Source: Glaciecola sp047637355 (GTDB lineage Bacteria; Pseudomonadota; Gammaproteobacteria; Enterobacterales; Alteromonadaceae). Taken from it: a DNA stretch of 64,000 nucleotides. This document shows, one piece after another, positions 26,402-34,625 of the stretch; within the stretch, counting starts at the first letter, position 1; each line of letters starts with the position of its first letter. The stretch lies in assembly GCA_047637355.1 (NCBI GenBank), contig JBLIKA010000003.1:32072-96071 (forward strand), written 5' to 3'. Both the position numbers and the translations under genes were made by a program. A model generated the notes under the pieces. That model had not been told where the DNA came from and did not search any database. It was given only the letters and a program-made list of their open reading frames with translations.

Positions 26402-27418
26402 ATGAACATGCCGGCTTTGAAATACAGTCAAATTCATCAGGGCTTTTACACTTTTATTAACGAAGATGTATTGCCAGCCAGCGGCGCTGCGGTCAATGTC
26501 TTCTGGGAAGCGATTGAAACACTAATTGCCGATTATTCAAGTCAGCCTGATGCGTATATAAACGACGAACAAAATTATCCGTTAGCTGCAAATACAAAAA
26601 TTGCACCTGCTATAGACCGCCAGCAGCTTATTCAAGCTGTTAACAGTCAATGGACCAGTTTCTTCGAAGCGGATGGCGCTGAAGCAAATATTCAAGACGA
26701 CTCAAAAGAATACTTGGATAAGCACTTTGCTTTGGAGTCAGGCTCACATTCAAATGTTAAAAATTACGTAGTCTATTACCATCATTTACTGGCATTTTTA
26801 GAAGATGGTAGTCAATCGGGTTTGGCTAATCCTAGCCAATTTGTGGCGCTGTGCGGGCATAAATGTGCACCAGATTCGGTTGTATTAAAGCAGTCACCAA
26901 TGAGTTTGCACACCGAAATTTTGTTTGATCAGAAGGGTCAACGTGGCTCAAATGACAATGCGGGCATTCAAGACATTTTGGTTGAAACTAACGATACTAT
27001 TGTTATTGACTTTAACGCCGTGCAAATCGATGGTGAAAGTAAAATTCAAGCTTATAGAAATCTACAATCCTTTTTACGTGGTGATTTGAAAACATACACT
27101 ATTGTCCGCGGGCAGCAAACTACATGCAGAATGAACAACGACAACACGTTTACTGACTTAAATGGTGATGACTACTGCATCGCTAACCAGCCTCCGATTC
27201 AGATACGTTGTGCTAATCAGTCCTTGGTAACCGAGTTATTAATAGATAGTAAAGGTACATTAGCACCTCAAATTATTGTGGATGCGGTGATAGCGAGTCT
27301 CATGATCCGCAGGGCGCAGTTGAGTGCTGGGCAAAGTAGGACAGCGACATTATTGCTTGAGCATGGTCGTTTTACGTCAGAAATGATGCAGCGCATTGAT
27401 AATATAGTTGCTTTATAG
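26402..27418 (+). CDS. Malate-synthase-like protein lacking the catalytic half
   Basis: A 338-aa protein starting at the ATG with AGAGGAATTGAAT upstream (the frame is open from 26300). It follows the N-terminal part of malate synthase G: HQGFYTFINEDVLPASGAAVN, SGSHSNVKNYVVYYHHLLAF, GLANPSQFVALCGHK and SLHTEILFDQKGQRGSNDNAG, then MNNDNTFTDLNGDDYCI. The family's DFEDSVAAVDAEDK reads DFNAVQIDGESK, losing acidic residues. The protein ends shortly after a SRT motif, where the enzyme (about 720 aa) continues with its Mg-binding Glu/Asp and catalytic Asp. It is therefore probably inactive: a pseudoenzyme or a remnant still in frame. It is divergent from the DUF3612 regulator. Confidence 0.75.
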   Translation: MNMPALKYSQIHQGFYTFINEDVLPASGAAVNVFWEAIETLIADYSSQPDAYINDEQNYPLAANTKIAPAIDRQQLIQAVNSQWTSFFEADGAEANIQDDSKEYLDKHFALESGSHSNVKNYVVYYHHLLAFLEDGSQSGLANPSQFVALCGHKCAPDSVVLKQSPMSLHTEILFDQKGQRGSNDNAGIQDILVETNDTIVIDFNAVQIDGESKIQAYRNLQSFLRGDLKTYTIVRGQQTTCRMNNDNTFTDLNGDDYCIANQPPIQIRCANQSLVTELLIDSKGTLAPQIIVDAVIASLMIRRAQLSAGQSRTATLLLEHGRFTSEMMQRIDNIVAL

Positions 27419-27466
27419 GAAACCCTAAAAACCCGATAACTGAGGCATAGGGGCAAAAAAGAGGGC

Positions 27467-27505
27467 AAAAAAGACAGGCCTAATTTATGTCAGGTCTGCC
27501 TTTTT
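27467..27505 (+). terminator. Terminator after the malate-synthase-like gene
   Basis: AAAAAGACAGGCCT (27468-27481) pairs imperfectly with AGGTCTGCCTTTTT (27492-27505), with one G-T wobble and one mismatch, and ends in a T-run. It could also serve the convergent small gene. Confidence 0.65.
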
Positions 27506-27532
27506 CTACTCGTATGTGCTCGACCTAGTCAG

Positions 27533-27748
27533 CTAAATTTCAGTTCCATCATGCTGACTAGCTAAGTCATCAAGATCAGAGCATGTGTAATCAAATTTAC
27601 CCACTTCATATTCATACGATACTGTTACTGAATTTGAGGCTTTAAAAAGTTTAGCCCTTACATCCGCCTTCGACCAGTGCTTTAGTTCGTTTAAAAAACG
27701 ATTCGCAATTGATGCTGAGGAAAATTGATATCGCATTTCATTGAGCAT
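27533..27748 (-). CDS. Small conserved-type hypothetical protein
   Basis: A 71-aa soluble protein; the likely start is the first or fifth codon (MLNE/MRYQFSSAS). It reads YQFSSASIANRFLNELKHW, a beta-strand-rich middle (VTVSYEYEVGKFDYTC) and an acidic end. The strand-helix-strand pattern looks ferredoxin-like and resembles small uncharacterised Alteromonadales proteins. No function can be given. Confidence 0.6.
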   Translation of the reverse strand: MLNEMRYQFSSASIANRFLNELKHWSKADVRAKLFKASNSVTVSYEYEVGKFDYTCSDLDDLASQHDGTEI

Positions 27749-28517
27749 GGAGTAAAGCTTACTTATAGATTAACGAGCTGACCATCTTCGTCATTTTTGG
27801 TATTGAGTCAAGCAAAGATGAAAGTGAATAGTGAGGAAGTACTGAAATTACTAAAATAAGTCCGATAGTACCTCCGCTTTATTGAATCATAGCGAATACA
27901 ACCTGTTAATATTTCTCATTATTTTACGTCCCAGTTGCTGAGTGAGTTTATACTATGTCTAAGATCAATATCGGTCAGAGGGTTGTCCGATATTGTTTTC
28001 ACATTGTAAGTGAAGAATGCTATTTATTATTTACTGCACACGAGTTCAAAAAAATTATTTAAACAAAACATAACGTTATATATTTTAATAACTGTATCCT
28101 TATCGTCACACGGAGATTAGTTTTAAAAAATATATAGTAAAGAATAGTGTTACTTATTTTATTGCTTTATTTAGTTCACTAAATCATTTGTAAAAAATAT
28201 ATAAAATATAACTATTAAACAATAAGTTAATTTAAACGTAGGGCTTATTGATATTCAATTTCTTTCGAAAGTCAGGACTAAAAAGCAACTTAGATGGTCA
28301 ACATTCACACAGTTAAATTGAACTAAAAGCGAAATTTGTAAACTAAAGTATAGAGTTATTCGTATTATAAAATATACAATGGATTGGTTGTTATTGTTCT
28401 TTTAATAGTGATTAATACTCATTGGCGAAAAAGATGAATTATAACAAGGGGCAAGGAACCGGCAAATAGTGAAATAGGGCGCATATTTATGATCGCCATT
28501 AACGAGGTACAATATTA
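27749..28517. other. AT-rich intergenic region with a hairpin
   Basis: Nearly 770 bases with no convincing gene. The clearest structure is CAATATCGG (27966-27974) pairing perfectly with CCGATATTG (27987-27995), followed by TTTTC, which looks like a terminator. A 35-codon ORF at 27955-28062 overlaps it and is probably not coding. The rest is very AT-rich (28060-28240), with short A/T tracts. Confidence 0.5.
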
Positions 28518-28757
28518 ATGCACATACAGCATAGAGACAGAGATCATATGCAGCAAGTTCCAATGGGGCGGCAGATGGTATTGTTTATTGGATTTGTAAC
28601 ATTCATTACCGGTTTATTTAGCTTCGGTTATGCTTTATTGGCTTGGATTCTTTTGCCGTTTTCTAGCAACGTACTGCTTATCGCTTGCGTTGGCCTAGTT
28701 GCTGCTTATGTTGGCAGAAAAGCGTTAAGGCGTGGGAGGCTAGAAATAACCCTCTAA
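28518..28757 (+). CDS. Small two-helix membrane protein
   Basis: A 79-aa protein with two hydrophobic segments (about 19-45 and 48-66) and a basic tail (GRKALRRGRLEI). The start is either 28518 or the ATG at residue 11. I do not recognise the family. Clean hydrophobic pattern and positive-inside ends support coding; the ribosome site is weak. Confidence 0.5.
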   Translation: MHIQHRDRDHMQQVPMGRQMVLFIGFVTFITGLFSFGYALLAWILLPFSSNVLLIACVGLVAAYVGRKALRRGRLEITL

Positions 28758-28894
28758 AGCACACTTATGGTGAAATTAAAGGGTTCCTTTTGAGTAAGCG
28801 ACCAATGTGATGAGTCCCTCAATTCTATTTTTATAAACTGCTAAAATTCTTGCCCACTACAACCTATTTTCGCGCATTGGACAAGATGCGTTGA

Positions 28895-29698
28895 CTAGTT
28901 AGTCGCGGCTTCAGGCTCTATAACTTCAAGTAGTTCTACTTCAAAAATAAGCGTAGAGTTAGGTGTAATTTTACCTGTCGCACGTTCTCCATATGCCATC
29001 TCTGATGGAATTGTGAAACGGTATTTTGACCCCACTTGCATAAGCTGAACGCCTTCAGTCCAACCCACAATTACTCTGTCTAGTGGAAAGGTAGCTGGTT
29101 CGCCACGACTATAAGACGAATCAAATTCAGTTCCGTCTAGCAGAGTACCTTTGTAATGTACTTTTACTGTTGTCTTAGGCGACGCTGGGCTTTCGCCATC
29201 GCCTTGTGTAATTACTTCGTATTGAAGACCAGAGGCAGTAGTTGTAACCCCCTCTTTTTCAGCATTTTCAGTTAAATAAGCTAAACCTTCTGAAATATTA
29301 ATAACAGAAGCATTAATGGCTTTCTCTTCTTGCTTAGCTTTTAATACTGCATCAGCAGCACCGCTAAATTCCTGCAATTCAATTACAGTATACTTAGCTG
29401 TGTCAGCTAAACCGTCTTTAAAACCAGCCATTAAGGCCGCTTCGTCATATTCGATGCCAAGATCTTTTTGCTGTGCGAGTCTATTCTGAGCAAACAAACC
29501 CATACTTGCACCTAATGCATAAGAATGATTTTCTTTCTCTGTGTTGTAAACACTTTCTTTTGCGTCCATCTCTGCAGCGATAACTTCCGTTGCAGTTGAA
29601 GTTTCAGTGGTGGCTGTTTTGTCAGTCGTTTCTTGCTTTTGACATGCAGTCAAAACCAGTGCTGACAACACTGCTAGAGCTAATGTAGCCTTTTTCAT
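28895..29698 (-). CDS. FKBP-type peptidyl-prolyl isomerase, lipoprotein (FkpA-like)
   Basis: A 267-aa lipoprotein (lipobox LTAC, Cys about 19). An N-terminal dimerisation domain of helices (about 50-140) precedes an FKBP domain with TTVKVHYKGTLLDGTEFDSSY, GWTEGVQLMQVGSKYRFTIPS and NSTLIFEVELLEV. Such proteins assist folding in the periplasm. A GGAG site lies 8 bases before the ATG. It is close to slyX as in E. coli, which supports an FkpA relationship; it is divergent from the WD40 lipoprotein gene. Confidence 0.9.
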   Translation of the reverse strand: MKKATLALAVLSALVLTACQKQETTDKTATTETSTATEVIAAEMDAKESVYNTEKENHSYALGASMGLFAQNRLAQQKDLGIEYDEAALMAGFKDGLADTAKYTVIELQEFSGAADAVLKAKQEEKAINASVINISEGLAYLTENAEKEGVTTTASGLQYEVITQGDGESPASPKTTVKVHYKGTLLDGTEFDSSYSRGEPATFPLDRVIVGWTEGVQLMQVGSKYRFTIPSEMAYGERATGKITPNSTLIFEVELLEVIEPEAATN

Positions 29699-29797
29699 TC
29701 TATTTTCTCCATAATCAGCGGTATGCTGTTAGTTGCTATTCAATATATACTACGCTAATAATAAACGTGTGAAACTAAAAGCGAAACCCATTTTAAG

Positions 29798-30775
29798 ATG
29801 AATAAGACAGTCTTTTTACCCTTTTGTTCCCTTTTTGTGCTTTTTTGCTCAGGTTGCTCCATTCCTGAAACTAAACCTGATGCTAAATCATCTATTTCAG
29901 AAAGCGGCGTGTATGCCGCGGATATCAGTAATTCAGGTGATTTCGTGGTTGTTTCGAGAGTTAATGCGGACATTTCAGTATGGTCACGGACACAAAAGAA
30001 AACCTTATTTAGCTGGCGACATCAAGAGAAAGGTCGCAATATTGTATCTAATATCCATATTTCAGCTGACGAAACTCATGTAGTAACTGCAGACAGCGAA
30101 AATTTTGCATTGTGGAATACGGCTAGCGGAGACCCCATTGGTTTTTGGCGCATAGATGAATCTTCTATTCGTGATATTGCTGTTAGCAACCAAGGCCGAG
30201 GAATTTTGGTGGGTAAGGCGAATGGCAATGTTATGTTTTTTGAACCGGGTACCGGCCGCAGCCTCGAATTTTTAGGACATGAAGAAAAAGTAAATAGCGT
30301 GGACATTTCACCTAATGGCAAATACGCACTAACGGGTAGTAATGATTATAAGGCATATTTATGGAGCACCGAGAGTGGTCAGATTATTCACGTTTTTAAT
30401 CATGCCAATCGAGTTACCAAAGTTGTTATCGATGATCAGGCGCGATTCTTGTTTACCTCCGATAGCCAAAACGATAGTCAAATTTGGGACGCGCAAACAG
30501 GAAAGGCCATTAGCCAATTGCACTTTATCGAACGACAATGGGTTTTTACGAGTGCAAAATTTTCTAATGATGGGAAGTACTTACTAACAGGTTCGCCGGC
30601 TAAAAGATTGGCATTGTGGGATGTGAATACTGGAAATGTGGTTAAGGAATGGCGAGTTGCACCTTCAAATGGGCCAGCACCGCAATCCGCTGTTGTTTAC
30701 GGAATTGGTTTTCTCGGTGATGAGGTTGTGTCGATTTCGAGCAGTGGTAACCTTGAGCAATGGGCTTATAAATAG
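29798..30775 (+). CDS. WD40-repeat lipoprotein
   Basis: A 325-aa protein with a lipoprotein signal (lipobox CSGC, Cys about 20) and at least five to six WD40 blades, including VNSVDISPNGKYALTGSNDY, KAYLWSTESGQII and SNDGKYLLTGSPAKRLALWD. It is likely a periplasmic scaffold; the partner is unknown. It lies 31 bases before slyX on the same strand. Confidence 0.85.
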   Translation: MNKTVFLPFCSLFVLFCSGCSIPETKPDAKSSISESGVYAADISNSGDFVVVSRVNADISVWSRTQKKTLFSWRHQEKGRNIVSNIHISADETHVVTADSENFALWNTASGDPIGFWRIDESSIRDIAVSNQGRGILVGKANGNVMFFEPGTGRSLEFLGHEEKVNSVDISPNGKYALTGSNDYKAYLWSTESGQIIHVFNHANRVTKVVIDDQARFLFTSDSQNDSQIWDAQTGKAISQLHFIERQWVFTSAKFSNDGKYLLTGSPAKRLALWDVNTGNVVKEWRVAPSNGPAPQSAVVYGIGFLGDEVVSISSSGNLEQWAYK

Positions 30776-30806
30776 TAATAACAAATAGACTGAATGAGAG
30801 TATAAA

Positions 30807-31058
30807 GTGACGGATAGAAAAGTAACAAACACAGCAGAAGACAGCATTGAGCAAATGAAAGCAGCAATTGAAAAACTTGAATTTAAAATAGCTTATCAAG
30901 AAGATAATTTTGAGCAGCTTAATGAAATAGTCACCAATCAACAGTATACAATTGATCGCCAAACTCATCTTCTAACGGGTTTAGTAGATAAAATTAAAAC
31001 GATGCAAGTTGCAGATACTGACACCGAACAAGGTGATGACTTACCACCACATTATTGA
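30807..31058 (+). CDS. slyX: SlyX family protein
   Basis: An 83-aa coiled-coil protein with heptad pattern (IEKLEFKIAYQEDNFEQLNE) and the family's terminal DLPPHY. It starts at GTG 30807 with GAGAG upstream. Function is not established. It overlaps the convergent thioesterase gene by 7 bases at the 3' end. Confidence 0.9.
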   Translation: MTDRKVTNTAEDSIEQMKAAIEKLEFKIAYQEDNFEQLNEIVTNQQYTIDRQTHLLTGLVDKIKTMQVADTDTEQGDDLPPHY

Positions 31059-31519
31059 GTACTAACTTCAATTCCTGACATATTTGTGCGCTTTCCATTG
31101 GCTCCTTTCAATAGCTTGTCCCTCATTGTTTGAGAGATGGCTATTTTTGTAAAGCTTGCGATATCTAACATCACATAGACGATTTCGGCAGATGCTATTG
31201 CTTGCTTAGTCAGCCAATCAATCATCGTGATTTGTAAGCTGAACGAGGTATTGCCGACAAGGCTGACGTGCACGGATAAACACAGTATATCGTCAAATTT
31301 AGCCGAACTTTGCCAGCTGATGTTTAAATTCACAACCTGATTATCGAGTCCTTCACTTATCAAATTTTGATAACCGCCGACTACCTCACGCATAAATTCC
31401 GTCGCTGCTAAGTCAGCATAATCAGCATAACGTGCATTGAATACAACCTCTTGAGCATCACACTCTGAATAACGCACTCGCAATAGTAATTCAAAAGGTG
31501 GCGAGCTATTGATGTCCAT
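31052..31519 (-). CDS. Acyl-CoA thioesterase (4HBT hot-dog fold)
   Basis: A 155-aa protein from the Met at 31519; the frame is open to 31537. GAGGA lies 9 bases upstream and the start falls 2 bases after the rhomboid stop, indicating coupling. RVRYSECDAQEVVFNARYADYAD matches the YbgC-like catalytic motif with the active Asp. It cleaves acyl-CoA thioesters; chain-length preference cannot be judged. Confidence 0.85.
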   Translation of the reverse strand: MDINSSPPFELLLRVRYSECDAQEVVFNARYADYADLAATEFMREVVGGYQNLISEGLDNQVVNLNISWQSSAKFDDILCLSVHVSLVGNTSFSLQITMIDWLTKQAIASAEIVYVMLDIASFTKIAISQTMRDKLLKGANGKRTNMSGIEVSTQ

Positions 31520-31520
31520 A

Positions 31521-32216
31521 TTATTGTTTTTCCTCATTAGTGGATTGAGTATTTTGGTGGTGAGTAGCGTCTATATATTGCTCGTCCATCTGCCATGCAT
31601 CACCAATGATAGGGTCGTCGGCTTCCGTTTGATTTTCCCATTCGTAAGTTTTCCTCGTTGGTTTGGGATCGAGAGAATGCCACAAAAAAGCTGATAGGAC
31701 TCCAGCAATCGCGCCAAAGAGATGATATTCGAATGATATACCTTCATCTCTCGGGAAAATAGTCATTGTCATGCCGCCATACAAAAAGAATGCGGTCATC
31801 ATAATTGCAACCGACCGTTTGTCACGGCGGAAAATACTGACCACTAATAAGTAAAAGAACACACCATGTGTTAATCCGCTTGCGCCAATATGATAACTTT
31901 CGCGGCCAAATATCCAGACACCAAGACCAGACAGTAGCCATACTGTTGCTAAAACTCGCCACCGACTTTTGGGATAGCCATACAGTAATAACGTACCTAA
32001 TATAAGCATAGGGAGCGTGTTATTAAATATATGCTCAAGAGAACCATGAATTAGTGGCGCGGTTAATATTCCCAACAAACCATGCATTTTTTGCGGGTAA
32101 ACACCCAGCCAAGAAAAGTCGATGTGAAAGATAAATTCAGACGATTTGATGCACCAGACAATGCCTACTGCGAAGGCAGTTGTCAGTATGCTATTTTTTA
32201 GGAATGTTTTTTTCAT
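31521..32216 (-). CDS. Rhomboid family intramembrane serine protease
   Basis: A 231-aa protein with about six membrane helices. The catalytic Ser is in HIGASGLTHGVFFY (GxSG) and the base His in the last helix is probably FEYHLFGAIAG. LIHGSLEHIFNNTLPMLILG gives the HxxxN pattern. It cleaves membrane proteins. The C-terminal tail is long and hydrophilic, rich in Gln/Glu/Asp. Whether it serves the GlyGly-CTERM lipoprotein as rhombosortase is open; it looks more like an ordinary rhomboid. Confidence 0.88.
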   Translation of the reverse strand: MKKTFLKNSILTTAFAVGIVWCIKSSEFIFHIDFSWLGVYPQKMHGLLGILTAPLIHGSLEHIFNNTLPMLILGTLLLYGYPKSRWRVLATVWLLSGLGVWIFGRESYHIGASGLTHGVFFYLLVVSIFRRDKRSVAIMMTAFFLYGGMTMTIFPRDEGISFEYHLFGAIAGVLSAFLWHSLDPKPTRKTYEWENQTEADDPIIGDAWQMDEQYIDATHHQNTQSTNEEKQ

Positions 32217-32295
32217 CTACTCTATTTGAGGGTGGATGCTAAAATAGCAAGTTGTAACCTTTGCGCTATATAAGTTGATACCACGATCACCGTAC

Positions 32296-32973
32296 TTAGC
32301 GTTTTCTGGCAAGAAAAATGGTGTGTTTACTCCCTTTTCCCTTGCGAGCTCTGGCGATCCTAGTACTCACTTCATATCCCGCTTTTTTTAAGCGCGTAGT
32401 AAATAAATAGTCTGGTCCTGCTGACCATATTGCTAGCATGCCTTTAGGTCGCAGCACTTTATAAATATCTTGCAGGCCTTCTAAAGAATATATCCAGTTA
32501 TTGTCAGAATGCGTTAAACCCTCCGGTCCATTATCGACATCCAACAAGATCGCATCAAATGTAGGCTGATGAGTTGTAAGTAATTCTCTAACATCCCCTA
32601 TATGGATTTTTGTACGCGGATCATGCAGTGGATCATTGGCGCACTTGCCCAATGGGCCCCTATTCCATTCAACAACCTCAGGAATTAATTCTGCTACCGT
32701 CACTTGAGACTTGTTACTGACCATCCGAAGGGCTTCTGATAGCGTGAATCCCATACCCAAGCCGCCGACCAATACGTGCGCAGTAGCTGTCGACGTTATG
32801 TGCGCACAACCCATCTGAGAAAGCTCTTTTTCTGAATTATAAACGCGACTGTTCATCAATTCACCACGGATACCTGACAGACGAATAGAAAACTCTGCAT
32901 CACGCTGAGAAAAAGTTAAGACGCCGCCATTATTTGGAATTTGTGCTTTGCCTAGTTGAACCCATGGGATCAT
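32296..32973 (-). CDS. Spermidine synthase-like methyltransferase-fold protein
   Basis: A 225-aa protein with the Rossmann core of polyamine synthases: HVLVGGLGMGFTLSEAL for nucleotide binding, VTVAELIPEVVEWN and FDAILLDVDNGPEGLTH (Asp). The usual N-terminal strand domain is shortened and the canonical substrate motifs are not clear. It may be a spermidine-synthase relative of unknown substrate. Confidence 0.75.
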   Translation of the reverse strand: MIPWVQLGKAQIPNNGGVLTFSQRDAEFSIRLSGIRGELMNSRVYNSEKELSQMGCAHITSTATAHVLVGGLGMGFTLSEALRMVSNKSQVTVAELIPEVVEWNRGPLGKCANDPLHDPRTKIHIGDVRELLTTHQPTFDAILLDVDNGPEGLTHSDNNWIYSLEGLQDIYKVLRPKGMLAIWSAGPDYLFTTRLKKAGYEVSTRIARARKGKGSKHTIFLARKR

Positions 32974-33028
32974 AATATGCCTTATTAAACTACTGGATTA
33001 TCTGAAATGACGAACGCTTTAGGATTTC

Positions 33029-34108
33029 CTACTCAGGACAACTGCCTCTAACCAGCAATCGTGTATCCAGTTCTAAATGCTCAGGCTTGGATTTAATTTT
33101 TATTGAGTTGAGTAACAATGTTGCAGCAATGCGCCCTTTCTCGATACTTTGCTGATTTATTGTGGTTAAGCTTGGTTCACTTCTTGACGCTTCTGGAATG
33201 TCATCAAAGCCTGTGATTTGGACATCTTGCGGCACTCGTAAGCCCAGTTCTTTGGCTACTTTAATAGCGGATAAAGCAATGACGTCACTCATGCAAAGGA
33301 GTATATTAGGCTGTTGCAATGTCATTAATGCTTCACGAGCAGCTATTTCAGCATAATAATGGTTATTGGTTGGAATATGCCACACCTTGTCGGCGTGTAA
33401 AGCAATATTGTGAGCTGCCCCGGCCTCGACATAACCAGAAAGTCGATTATGCGATACTTGTAATTTAAGATTGAAATCGTCGTTGGTTAGGCGACATACT
33501 CTTGGCATATCTATTAACTTTAACCCCAATATAGACACCTTTAATGAGTTGTCTTTTATTTTGAGTAAATTTAGGCTCAGTGAATTGCTGAAAGCATGAT
33601 TGGCGATTTTGTAGGCACTAGATTGGTCGTCAATATTGACTGAGTGCAGTTCTTCATGACTGTAATCAACTACTACAATGGGCTTACCAACGTGCTGTAT
33701 TTGCTCGAGTATTTTTTTAGGAATAGCGCCGTAAATAATTAAACCATCAGGCAACGATTCTGCGCTTCTTTGCTCTACCGATTGAACAACACTCGATAGC
33801 AATAAAAGCTGCTTACCATTCTCAAATAACACTTCTGCTATGCCTTCCAATAATTGGCTAGCTACAGGATCTGAGAATGTGTAACTGAGCGAATCAGAAA
33901 ATATGACGCCAATAATACCTGACGCTCCCATTCGCATCGATCTGGCAGCAAGGCTTGGACCATAATAGCCAAGCCTAGCTGATTCTGCCAAAATGCGCTC
34001 TCGTGTTTTGGCAGACAACTGGTCGGGTCGATTAAATGCATTTGAAACGCTTGCTGTAGACACCCCAAGACTCAATGCAACTTGAGTCAACTTTAACTTT
34101 TTAGTCAT
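33029..34108 (-). CDS. LacI-family transcriptional regulator
   Basis: A 359-aa regulator with an N-terminal HTH (KLTQVALSLGVSTASVSNAF, hinge-helix region ending RLGYYGPSLAARSM) and a periplasmic-binding-like effector domain (GLRVPQDVQITGFDDIPEA). It probably responds to a sugar or nucleoside. There is no metabolic operon adjacent, so the target is unknown. It carries a longer insert near residues 175-200 than typical LacI proteins. Confidence 0.9.
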   Translation of the reverse strand: MTKKLKLTQVALSLGVSTASVSNAFNRPDQLSAKTRERILAESARLGYYGPSLAARSMRMGASGIIGVIFSDSLSYTFSDPVASQLLEGIAEVLFENGKQLLLLSSVVQSVEQRSAESLPDGLIIYGAIPKKILEQIQHVGKPIVVVDYSHEELHSVNIDDQSSAYKIANHAFSNSLSLNLLKIKDNSLKVSILGLKLIDMPRVCRLTNDDFNLKLQVSHNRLSGYVEAGAAHNIALHADKVWHIPTNNHYYAEIAAREALMTLQQPNILLCMSDVIALSAIKVAKELGLRVPQDVQITGFDDIPEASRSEPSLTTINQQSIEKGRIAATLLLNSIKIKSKPEHLELDTRLLVRGSCPE

Positions 34109-34202
34109 TATGGTGGGCCTTCATCCTGTGTATTTGTCCGGTTTTCATCCAGCTTATAATTGAATCAACTATTTGCAGTGCAAATGGGTAAACCTCATAT
34201 TC

Positions 34203-34406
34203 CTAAGGTTTAAAAACGCCAATTACACTTTCAGATGCACGTGTTGCAGAAGCAACTTTTGGATCGGTTTGAGTTTCTTTATAGTCACATCTAACACACG
34301 CCAATTTTTCAACATTATTTTCGAAATATAACATCAATGAATCGATCTTTTTGCATGACGGGCAAGTTGCACCAGCAATGAATCTTTTACGGTTTTTGTT
34401 ACTCAT
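34203..34406 (-). CDS. yheV: YheV family putative zinc-binding protein
   Basis: A 67-aa protein with two CxxC pairs (CPSC, CVRC) forming a zinc ribbon, and the N terminus RKRFIAGATCPSC typical of YheV (DUF2387). AGGAT precedes the ATG. Function is unknown; it is usually near slyX/slyD and yheS, as here. Confidence 0.9.
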   Translation of the reverse strand: MSNKNRKRFIAGATCPSCKKIDSLMLYFENNVEKLACVRCDYKETQTDPKVASATRASESVIGVFKP

Positions 34407-34625
34407 AAATCCTGTCTAGTAATAGCTTGTTTGCCGTATTATACGCACTTGTCTGGGTAACGGTGTAAAAAGTTCCTAATTTAACTTGGCGCCAAGTCAT
34501 ATGAATGCAAATGATAGGCAAACAACGATAGCCCCTTTTTTTTATTCTTTGGACCTAGAGTGTTGAATGTTATCCTAAGCAAACAGGTATCCCTGCATAA
34601 TTCGTTAAGAAGCTATAACTAACAC

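Noticed and set aside
27955..28062. 35-codon ORF in the AT-rich gap (MSKINIGQRVVRYCFH start)
   Set aside because: It overlaps the perfect hairpin, has no clear ribosome site and a composition typical of AT-rich noncoding DNA.
31521..32216. Calling the rhomboid gene a rhombosortase
   Set aside because: It has ordinary rhomboid motifs and a long hydrophilic tail and is not next to the GlyGly-CTERM gene.
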